A stretch of 59,060 bases of DNA from an uncultured SAR116 cluster alpha proteobacterium (GTDB taxonomy: Bacteria > Pseudomonadota > Alphaproteobacteria > Puniceispirillales > Marisalimonadaceae): NCBI GenBank assembly GCA_902517815.1, contig CABYED010000010.1, positions 1 to 59,060 of the forward strand, in the 5' to 3' direction. Positions within the stretch are counted from its first letter, which is position 1. Every line of letters starts with the position of its first letter. The position numbers and the translations under genes were made by a program. This document shows, piece by piece, positions 36,985 through 43,804 of this stretch. The notes beneath the pieces were generated by a model. That model was not told the DNA's origin. It saw only the letters and a list, made by a program, of their open reading frames with translations, and ran no database searches.

Positions 36985-38430
36985 ATGTCAACTAATTATC
37001 CAGATACCCATCTTTTTCTTAATGGAGAATGGAGAGAATCTGTAGCAAAAGAGAGTCTTGAAATAATAAATCCAGCAACAGAAGAAGTTATTGGTAAAGT
37101 AGCACATGCTAGAAAAGAAGATTTAGATATCGCTCTAAATGCTGCTGAAAAAGCTTTTGACAGTTGGAAAAATGTCTCTGCTTATGAAAGATCAAAAATA
37201 TTGAGAAAAGCTGCTGACATAGTCCGTAGTAAGGCGGATCACATCGCTACACTTATGACTATGGAGCAAGGTAAACCTGTTATTGAAGCTAAAATGGAAA
37301 CAATGGGTGCAGCAGACTCAATTGATTGGTATGCAGAAGAGGGAAGAAGAGCATATGGAAGGATAATTCCTTCAAGAGCTCCAGAGGGTGTGTACCAATT
37401 TGTTTTTAAAGAACCTGTTGGTGTGGTTGCCGCTTTTACTCCTTGGAATTTTCCTTTAAATCAAGTTGTTAAAAAAGTTGCTGCAGCCTTTGCTGCTGGT
37501 TGTACTGCGATTGTAAAAGGACCTGAAGAAACACCTGCAAGTGTAGCTGAGTTGATTAAAGCTTTTGATGAAGCTGGAATGCCTAAAGGTTCAATAAATT
37601 TAGTTTATGGAATACCCGCTGAAATTTCCGAATATTTAATAGCTCACCCTGTCGTGAGAAAAGTTACTTTTACTGGCTCTACAGCAGTTGGTAAATTGTT
37701 AGCATCCCAAGCAGGAACACATATGAAAAGAGTTACTATGGAGCTTGGCGGACATTCACCAGCTATTGTTTGTGAAGATGCGGATGTGAAAACAGCTGTA
37801 AAGATATTAAGTGCAAATAAGTTTAGAAATGCTGGGCAGGTTTGTATTTCTCCAACTAGATTTTTGGTGCATGACTCAGTTTATGACGAATTTGTTGATG
37901 GTTTTGTAAAACAAGCTGAATCCCTTAATGTTGGCAATGGTCTTGAAGAAGGTGTTAAAATGGGACCTTTAGCACATGATAGAAGACTAACCGCAATAGA
38001 GGGTTTTGTAGCAGATGCCGTTGAAAACGGAGCAAAAATATTAACTGGTGGTAAAAGAAAAGGGAATAAAGGTTACTTTTTTGAACCAACTGTTATGACA
38101 AATGTGAGTAAAGAGTCTAGAATTATGAATGAGGAGCCATTCGGCCCATTGGCTCCTATAAATTCATTTAGTTCAATTGATGAAGTAGTAGAAGAATCTA
38201 ACCGTTTAAATTATGGTTTAGCAGCCTACGCTTACACAAATTCTGCAAAAACCGCTCAAGATCTGGGTCAAAAAATTGAGAGTGGCCAGGTATCAATTAA
38301 CCATCATGGTTTAGGATTAGTAGACACTCCATTTGGTGGTGTTAAAGATTCTGGATATGGATCAGAAGGTGGTCCAGAAGGCTTAGATGCCTACATGACT
38401 ACAAAATTAGTCTCGCAAACTGGTTTATAA
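36985..38430 (+). CDS. NAD(P)-dependent aldehyde dehydrogenase, succinate-semialdehyde dehydrogenase-like
   Basis: A 481-residue aldehyde dehydrogenase. The cofactor site is FTPWNFPLNQVVKKVA and FTGSTAVGK; the catalytic Glu lies in MELGGHSPAIV and the nucleophilic Cys in FRNAGQVCISPTRF; EEPFGPLAP and the C-terminal PFGGVKDSGYGSEGG are intact. It resembles the succinate-semialdehyde/2-oxoglutarate-semialdehyde group, but the exact aldehyde is not fixed by sequence. Ribosome site GAGGGAG precedes the ATG. Together with the upstream aminotransferase it could form an amine-to-acid step (inference). It ends at a strong terminator. Confidence 0.88.
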   Translation: MSTNYPDTHLFLNGEWRESVAKESLEIINPATEEVIGKVAHARKEDLDIALNAAEKAFDSWKNVSAYERSKILRKAADIVRSKADHIATLMTMEQGKPVIEAKMETMGAADSIDWYAEEGRRAYGRIIPSRAPEGVYQFVFKEPVGVVAAFTPWNFPLNQVVKKVAAAFAAGCTAIVKGPEETPASVAELIKAFDEAGMPKGSINLVYGIPAEISEYLIAHPVVRKVTFTGSTAVGKLLASQAGTHMKRVTMELGGHSPAIVCEDADVKTAVKILSANKFRNAGQVCISPTRFLVHDSVYDEFVDGFVKQAESLNVGNGLEEGVKMGPLAHDRRLTAIEGFVADAVENGAKILTGGKRKGNKGYFFEPTVMTNVSKESRIMNEEPFGPLAPINSFSSIDEVVEESNRLNYGLAAYAYTNSAKTAQDLGQKIESGQVSINHHGLGLVDTPFGGVKDSGYGSEGGPEGLDAYMTTKLVSQTGL

Positions 38431-38453
38431 ATTACCCAAAATGTAAAAAATTT

Positions 38454-38486
38454 AAGCAGTCTACAAATAGACTGCTTTTTTTTTTT
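38454..38486 (+). terminator. Rho-independent terminator after the aldehyde dehydrogenase gene
   Basis: AAGCAGTCTA (38454-38463), loop CAAA, TAGACTGCTT (38468-38477), then a T tract to 38486. A ten-pair perfect stem 23 bases after the stop, the strongest terminator in the window. Confidence 0.92.
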
Positions 38487-38564
38487 AAGATAAAATTTTT
38501 ATTTAAAAATAATTAAAAGTAATCTAGCATATACTATATTGATTATTTTATAGGTAGTTAAATT

Positions 38565-39386
38565 ATGGAATGGGTACCTGCACCAACACCAATAAATGAA
38601 AATAGAAGAGCCCAAGCCACTGAAAAGACTGGTATAATTGGTACTGACCAAGTTTATTTATTCGATATTTATTTGGAAATTGCAAAAGATATATCTGGAT
38701 ATGAGGGTGGAAGTTTTAGTCTATATGATTCTAAAAATCAGTGTAGTATCTCGGCCATTGGCTTTGAAAAAGAACTTCATCAAAAAAATGACAAATCAGA
38801 TAGTATATGCTCATACGTTTTACTTGAAAAAAATCCTTTAATTGTATTTGATTTAAAAAAACATGACATTTTTAAATATCATCCAGCCGCAATATCTGGA
38901 ATGTGCCACAGTTATTGTGGTTTTCCAGTAAGGAATAAAGATGGATATGCATTAGGTACATTCTGCTTGCTTAATTTTACTGAAGTTAAAGAAATATCAT
39001 CTGAAAAAATTGAATTAGTTGAAAAATTAGTCTCTAGATTAGCTCTTCAAATAGACACACAAACGGAACAAAAAGAATTAACTTCTCAAAAAATTTCAAA
39101 ATCGATTGATGTTTTTCTTGAAAGTAATTATGAATTCAATATTACTGATTACAAAAGCTTTATAGATGTTTGTAGCGGTCTTAACTTGCCTAAAGAAAAT
39201 GCAATCAATCTTATCAATAATGGATTATGTGAACTTAAAAATGAGACTATTATTCTTTCATCCGCAGGAAATGAACTGCAGGAAAAAATGAATATATTTA
39301 CAAAAGTTCACAATCAGATAAAAGTTGAAGGAAAAGATGCTAATACGTTAATAGATAATGCACTTGATAAGTTAGGTGAATTATAA
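38565..39386 (+). CDS. GAF domain protein
   Basis: A 273-residue soluble protein with one GAF domain (about residues 25-160), recognisable by YLEIAKDISGYEGGSFSLYD, the SICSYVLLEKNPLIVFDLKK strand-helix, and CHSYCGFPVRNKDGYALGTFCLLN. Several cysteines lie within or next to the pocket. A short coiled linker and a C-terminal helical part of unknown type follow; no kinase, cyclase or DNA-binding output domain is seen. It is the first gene after the terminator at 38454-38486, and its stop overlaps the next start by one base. Probably a ligand, redox or light sensor that works with its neighbour (inference). Confidence 0.78.
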   Translation: MEWVPAPTPINENRRAQATEKTGIIGTDQVYLFDIYLEIAKDISGYEGGSFSLYDSKNQCSISAIGFEKELHQKNDKSDSICSYVLLEKNPLIVFDLKKHDIFKYHPAAISGMCHSYCGFPVRNKDGYALGTFCLLNFTEVKEISSEKIELVEKLVSRLALQIDTQTEQKELTSQKISKSIDVFLESNYEFNITDYKSFIDVCSGLNLPKENAINLINNGLCELKNETIILSSAGNELQEKMNIFTKVHNQIKVEGKDANTLIDNALDKLGEL

Positions 39387-39718
39387 TGTTTGCAAAGGTA
39401 TATCAATATAAATTTGGAACAGTAGCAGAGGCAAAAGTTGCAGCCTCTTTTTGTGCAGATAATTTAGGAAAAAAAATAAGTAAATATAAATTTCAATCTT
39501 TAAATGTAATGATTGGAAAAGAAGGTGATTTATCAATATTTATTAAATTTGATACAATTGATAGACTAAAAAAATATGAATCAGAGTCTGATGCATTTAT
39601 AAAAGAATTAAAACAAACATTTGTTTTTAAAGAAAATCAATACGCTGGAGTTTTTGTCTATAACTATGAAGCTGAAGCAACTTCATCTGAAATTAAAATT
39701 ACAACACCCGCGGCATAA
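39386..39718 (+). CDS. Small alpha/beta protein of unknown function
   Basis: A 110-residue protein. The pattern strand (FAKVYQYKF), helix (EAKVAASFCADNLGKKI), two strands (FQSLNVMIGKEGDLSIFIKF), helix (DTIDRLKKYESESDAFIKELK), strand (AGVFVYNYE) suggests a ferredoxin-like dimeric alpha/beta barrel, but I recognise no family. It starts inside the stop codon of the GAF gene (TAATG), so translation is coupled and the two products probably act together. Confidence 0.7.
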   Translation: MFAKVYQYKFGTVAEAKVAASFCADNLGKKISKYKFQSLNVMIGKEGDLSIFIKFDTIDRLKKYESESDAFIKELKQTFVFKENQYAGVFVYNYEAEATSSEIKITTPAA

Positions 39719-39800
39719 GAATTTTTTCAAATTAAACTAATTCACTATATTTTTTTCTACATTTAATTTTAAAAAAACAATAATCCTTATTGAGGTTATT

Positions 39801-39860
39801 ATGGAAATAGAAGAGAAAAAAAAGACAATATTATACTTAAAAAATATATACCATTGCTAA
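39801..39860 (+). other. Displaced 5' end of the cNMP-binding gene, or a short leader ORF
   Basis: An ATG at 39801, five bases after a good ribosome site GAGG (39792-39795), opens a 19-codon frame that stops at 39858-39860. Its frame contains an A8 run (39816-39823). One extra A would carry this ATG in frame into the cyclic-nucleotide-binding-like gene, giving the N terminus MEIEEKKKDNIILKKYIP. As it stands the frame is broken. It may be a sequencing error, a strain mutation, slippage-based control, or a real leader peptide coupled to the TTG at 39854. Confidence 0.55.
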
Positions 39861-40576
39861 AAAAGTACTATAAAATTCACGAATTAACAAAAGAAAATAT
39901 CAAATGTGATCAAGATTATGAAGAATGTTTTATAATTAAAGAAGGTTCAGTATTAGCAAGAGATACATCTGGTAAAACATTTACTTTAAAGCCTGGACAT
40001 CCTATTGGATTTGCTGAAGCAATGGTTTCTAGATCTTATGAACTAGAGTATATCTTAAAAGAATATACATCTGTATACGCTTTTAAGACTAGTGAAATAA
40101 GGAAGGCTTTGGCTACTTCATCTTCCCTTACTAGGGGTATGGCTAAATATTCCGTAGATAGGATTTTTAATACAAAAAAGAGTAAAACTTATCACCTTAT
40201 AGATGATGGCTTTTTATCTAAACAAAAAGCACGTTTTCCTATGATAGAATTTGCTGACGATCAAACTATATTTATGCGAAATCAAAAACCCAAATTCTTC
40301 TTTTATGTTGAATCAGGTAAGGTTGAACTTCATTCAAGAACGGATAAAATAGTAGCAACTTATTATCCAGGTGACTCGTTTGGAGAAATGGCTTTATTCA
40401 CTGATAGCTATAGATCTGCGACAGCAAAATCAGTTGGTAAGTCTACGCTTCAATTGGTCAGTAGGGATTATATTAAAGAATATTTTGAAAATGAAGAGCC
40501 ATTTGTTAAGTTTAGTCTTATATGTATTTTGGAAAGATTACGGGCAATGAACAATCTTAGAAATTTGATTATATAA
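39854..40576 (+). CDS. Tandem cyclic-nucleotide-binding-like protein without DNA-binding domain
   Basis: 240 residues as read from TTG 39854; the natural N terminus may lie at 39801 (see the A8 tract). The first half (about 1-95) looks like a degenerate cNMP-binding beta roll: CFIIKEGSVLARD, FTLKPGHPIGFAEAM. The second (about 125-220) is clearer: FFYVESGKVELHSR, then YYPGDSFGEMALFTDSYRSATAK, matching the phosphate-binding cassette of CAP-type domains, including Glu and Arg. A C-terminal helix-turn-helix is absent, so this is not a CRP/FNR regulator by itself. Likely a ligand-sensing signalling protein next to the GAF gene pair. Confidence 0.75.
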   Translation: MLKKYYKIHELTKENIKCDQDYEECFIIKEGSVLARDTSGKTFTLKPGHPIGFAEAMVSRSYELEYILKEYTSVYAFKTSEIRKALATSSSLTRGMAKYSVDRIFNTKKSKTYHLIDDGFLSKQKARFPMIEFADDQTIFMRNQKPKFFFYVESGKVELHSRTDKIVATYYPGDSFGEMALFTDSYRSATAKSVGKSTLQLVSRDYIKEYFENEEPFVKFSLICILERLRAMNNLRNLII

Positions 40577-40597
40577 TTTTTATTCTTTTTATAATTT

Positions 40598-41509
40598 ATG
40601 GAAAAATTGTTTGACAAATGGATAGCTATTGACTGGGGAACTAGCTCCTTTCGTGCATATCTAGTCCAAAATAATAAAGTTTCTGACACTATAGAAACTA
40701 AAGATGGAATGAAATTTGTTAAAAACCATCTTTTTGAACAGACTTTACTAAGTTTAATTGATCGATGGTTAGATGATGATGAAATTACAGAAATTTTATC
40801 TAGTGGTATGGTAGGGTCCAAACAAGGTTGGGAAGAAGCTCCATATCAACAAACCCCATGTGATCTCAAAAAATTAAACTACATAACACCAATACTAAAA
40901 GATACTAGAATCTCACTTAAGATTTTTTCAGGTGTATCTCAAATCCATCAGCCAGATGTTATGCGTGGTGAAGAAACTCAAATTGCTGGATTTTTGTATG
41001 AAACCCCAAATTTCAATGGTTCTATTTGTTTACCAGGAACACATAGTAAATGGGTAGAAATAAGAAATAATAATATTATAAAATTTAAAACTTTTATGAC
41101 TGGTGAATTATTTGAAATAATTTCTAAAAATTCTGTATTAATACACAGTGTTGAAGCGGAAAAAATTGATAAGATGGAGTTGCTCAAGTCAGTTGATAAA
41201 ATTTTTAAAAATCCAGAATTATTTAGTAATGCATTATTTCAGCTAAGAGCGGATGATCTAATTAACTCCAAAGGTCCTACAATTTATAAATCTAGATTAT
41301 CTGGATATTTATTAGCTATTGAATTGCTAGGCAGTGTGGAGTTTTGGAAAAACAATGATGTAGTTTTGATAGGTAATCCAGATTTGACAGAAATGTATGA
41401 ATTCGTATTAAATAAAAAGGTCAAGTCTATCAAAAAATTCTTATCAAGTGATATGGTATTAAAAGGGCTGAAAAATTTTAAAAAAAACTTTAATAAGTTT
41501 AAAACATGA
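40598..41509 (+). CDS. dgoK: 2-dehydro-3-deoxygalactonokinase
   Basis: A 303-residue sugar-acid kinase of the hexokinase/actin fold that phosphorylates 2-keto-3-deoxygalactonate at O6. The N-terminal phosphate-1 motif is IAIDWGTSSFRAYLV; SSGMVGSKQGW, DVMRGEETQIAGFL and SICLPGTHSKWVEI are typical DgoK landmarks. The last four bases overlap dgoA (ATGA), so the two are translationally coupled. Galactonate dehydratase is not in the window. Confidence 0.92.
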   Translation: MEKLFDKWIAIDWGTSSFRAYLVQNNKVSDTIETKDGMKFVKNHLFEQTLLSLIDRWLDDDEITEILSSGMVGSKQGWEEAPYQQTPCDLKKLNYITPILKDTRISLKIFSGVSQIHQPDVMRGEETQIAGFLYETPNFNGSICLPGTHSKWVEIRNNNIIKFKTFMTGELFEIISKNSVLIHSVEAEKIDKMELLKSVDKIFKNPELFSNALFQLRADDLINSKGPTIYKSRLSGYLLAIELLGSVEFWKNNDVVLIGNPDLTEMYEFVLNKKVKSIKKFLSSDMVLKGLKNFKKNFNKFKT

Positions 41510-42138
41510 ATAAAAACAACATATTTGAATCTAGAAGACCTTTGATTGCTATATTGAGAGGTATAACACCCTTGGAGGCCGAAAGTGTTTCAGATGTACT
41601 TATTGAGGCAGGTATTAGTATAATTGAGGTACCTCTTAATTCACCTCAACCTTTTGAAACAATAGAAAGAATGGTAAAATTTCATGGTGCAAATGGTATT
41701 TTTGGAGCTGGAACAGTTTTAAGAGAATATGAAGTTTATAGAGTTCAAGAAGTTGGAGGAAAAATAATTGTTTCTCCAAATTTGAATACCCTTGTTATTA
41801 AAAAAACAAAAGAATTAAATATGTATAGTATACCAGGAGTTTTTACAGCAACAGAGTGTTTTGATGCTTTGGACAGTGGAGCTGATGCGCTTAAATTTTT
41901 TCCAGCTTCTCTATTAAAGGAAGAAAATTTTAAAGCATTAAATGCAGTTTTGCCGGAAAATACTATTTCGATTGCCGTGGGTGGCATTGGTGAAAATACA
42001 TTTCCAAGTTGGTTGAAAGTAAATATCAATGGTTTTGGCTTAGGATCAAGTCTATATAAACCTGGTATGTTGGTTGAAGAAATAAAGTTAAAAGCAGAAA
42101 ATATCGTAAAATTTTATGATAACTGTGTTCGGAGTTAA
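41506..42138 (+). CDS. dgoA: 2-dehydro-3-deoxy-6-phosphogalactonate aldolase
   Basis: A 210-residue class I aldolase (KDPG/KDPGal family) that splits KDPGal to pyruvate and glyceraldehyde 3-phosphate. LIAILRGITPLEA holds the catalytic Glu/Arg region, IFGAGTVL the next strand, IVSPNLN the pyruvate site, and ADALKFFPAS the Schiff-base lysine. VGGIG near the end binds phosphate. It directly follows dgoK with a four-base overlap, and the formate dehydrogenase beta gene begins 13 bases after its stop. Confidence 0.93.
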   Translation: MNKNNIFESRRPLIAILRGITPLEAESVSDVLIEAGISIIEVPLNSPQPFETIERMVKFHGANGIFGAGTVLREYEVYRVQEVGGKIIVSPNLNTLVIKKTKELNMYSIPGVFTATECFDALDSGADALKFFPASLLKEENFKALNAVLPENTISIAVGGIGENTFPSWLKVNINGFGLGSSLYKPGMLVEEIKLKAENIVKFYDNCVRS

Positions 42139-42151
42139 ATAAAGTTTTGTA

Positions 42152-43804
42152 ATGTCAGAAGATAAATTCAATAACGATTTTAAAAGTGATACTCTAGCGG
42201 AAGATCAAATTTTACTTGAAAAAATTTTATCACCATTAGATTTAAGACGTGATTTATTAATTGAACATTTACATAAAATCCAAGACTATTTTGGTTTTTT
42301 ATCGGAAAAAAATTTAGCTCTTTTAGCTAAAATTTTAAAATTAAGTAAAGTTGAGGTATATGAAGTAGCATCTTTTTATGCCCATTTTGACATAGTTAAA
42401 GAAGGAGATATTCCTCCTCCTAAAATAACCATAAGAGTATGTAATTCTTTATCTTGTCAAATTAATGGTTCTACAACATTAAAAAACAAAATAATTAAAA
42501 TATTTCAAGATCAAGATATTAGAGTTCTAGACGCTCCTTGTATGGGACGCTGTGCCTTTGCTCCAGCATTAGAGATAGGTCATTTTCATGTTGAAAATGC
42601 AAACCTGGAAAAAGTTATTGAAGCAATTGAAAAGAAATGGAGAGATCCAATAATACCAAATTATCAATCTTTTTATGATTATATTAATAAAGGTGGATAT
42701 CAGAAACTTAGAGAAATCAAAGATAGGAAAGATATTTGGTATGATAATATTATTAAGGCTGATTTAAGAGGCCTTGGAGGCGCAGGTTTTAGAACAGCAA
42801 AAAAATGGAAACTGGTTTCTAATGAAAAGGGACCTAGATATTTAGCAGTTAATGGTGATGAAGGAGAACCTGGAACATTTAAAGATAAATATTATCTTGA
42901 AACAGAACCTCACATGTTTTTAGAAGGAATGTTGATGGCAGCAACTTCTATTAATGCTAAAAAATGTTTTATTTATATAAGAGATGAATATCCTGCAGTC
43001 TTAAAAATTTTAAAAGATGAAATTATAAAACTAGAAAATGAAAAGATTATTCCTTTAAATTATATTGATCTTAGAAGAGGTGCTGGAGCCTACATATGTG
43101 GCGAGGAAAGCGCTATGATTGAGAGTATTGAGGGTAAAAGGGGTTTGCCCAGACATAGGCCACCATACGTTGGTCAATCTGGTATTTTTGGGAAACCAAC
43201 ATTAGTTCATAACGTTGAAACTCTTTACTGGGTAGCAAGAATAATGAGAGAGGGCCCCGAGATTTTTACAGACTTTAATAAAAATAATTGTATGGGACTC
43301 AGAAGTTACTCAGTTTCAGGGAGAGTGAAAAATCCAGGTTTATATTTACTTCCTTCAGGCTCTACTATTTTAGATATAATTAAAGCTTCTGGAGGTATGA
43401 TTGAAGGTCATCAATTTAAAGCCTACCAACCTGGAGGGGCATCCTCTGGTCTTTTACCTGCAACTATAAATGATGTCCCGTTAGATTTTGATACTCTTTA
43501 TAAATATAACACATTTATTGGTTCTGCGGCTGTTGTTGTTCTGTCTGATAAAGACAAAATAAAGGATGTAGCCTTAAATATGATTGAATTTTTTAAATCT
43601 GAAAGCTGTGGTCAATGTACTCCTTGCAGGGTAGGATGTGAAAAAGCCGTTAATATAATGAAACAAAAAGATTGGGATATCTCTCTTCTTGAGGATTTGT
43701 GCGAAGTAATGGAGAGTTCATCAATTTGTGGGTTAGGTCAGGCAGCAACAAATCCTATAAAATCAAGTATTTCTTTCTTTAGTGAAGAGTTAAAAAATGA
43801 ATAA
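42152..43804 (+). CDS. NAD-dependent formate dehydrogenase, beta subunit (NuoE-NuoF fusion)
   Basis: 550 residues. The first part (about 1-155) is a NuoE-like thioredoxin-fold [2Fe-2S] domain with cysteines in CNSLSCQ and CMGRCAF. The rest is NuoF-like: FMN site RGLGGAGFRTAKKW and VNGDEGEPGTFKDKY, GAGAYICGEESAMIESIEG, then the [4Fe-4S] motif SCGQCTPCRVGC with a later CGLG. Such fusions form the NADH-side subunit of soluble Mo/W formate dehydrogenases (Methylobacterium FDH1 type). It would pass electrons from the alpha subunit to NAD+. The 3' end overlaps the alpha gene by eight bases. Confidence 0.9.
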   Translation: MSEDKFNNDFKSDTLAEDQILLEKILSPLDLRRDLLIEHLHKIQDYFGFLSEKNLALLAKILKLSKVEVYEVASFYAHFDIVKEGDIPPPKITIRVCNSLSCQINGSTTLKNKIIKIFQDQDIRVLDAPCMGRCAFAPALEIGHFHVENANLEKVIEAIEKKWRDPIIPNYQSFYDYINKGGYQKLREIKDRKDIWYDNIIKADLRGLGGAGFRTAKKWKLVSNEKGPRYLAVNGDEGEPGTFKDKYYLETEPHMFLEGMLMAATSINAKKCFIYIRDEYPAVLKILKDEIIKLENEKIIPLNYIDLRRGAGAYICGEESAMIESIEGKRGLPRHRPPYVGQSGIFGKPTLVHNVETLYWVARIMREGPEIFTDFNKNNCMGLRSYSVSGRVKNPGLYLLPSGSTILDIIKASGGMIEGHQFKAYQPGGASSGLLPATINDVPLDFDTLYKYNTFIGSAAVVVLSDKDKIKDVALNMIEFFKSESCGQCTPCRVGCEKAVNIMKQKDWDISLLEDLCEVMESSSICGLGQAATNPIKSSISFFSEELKNE

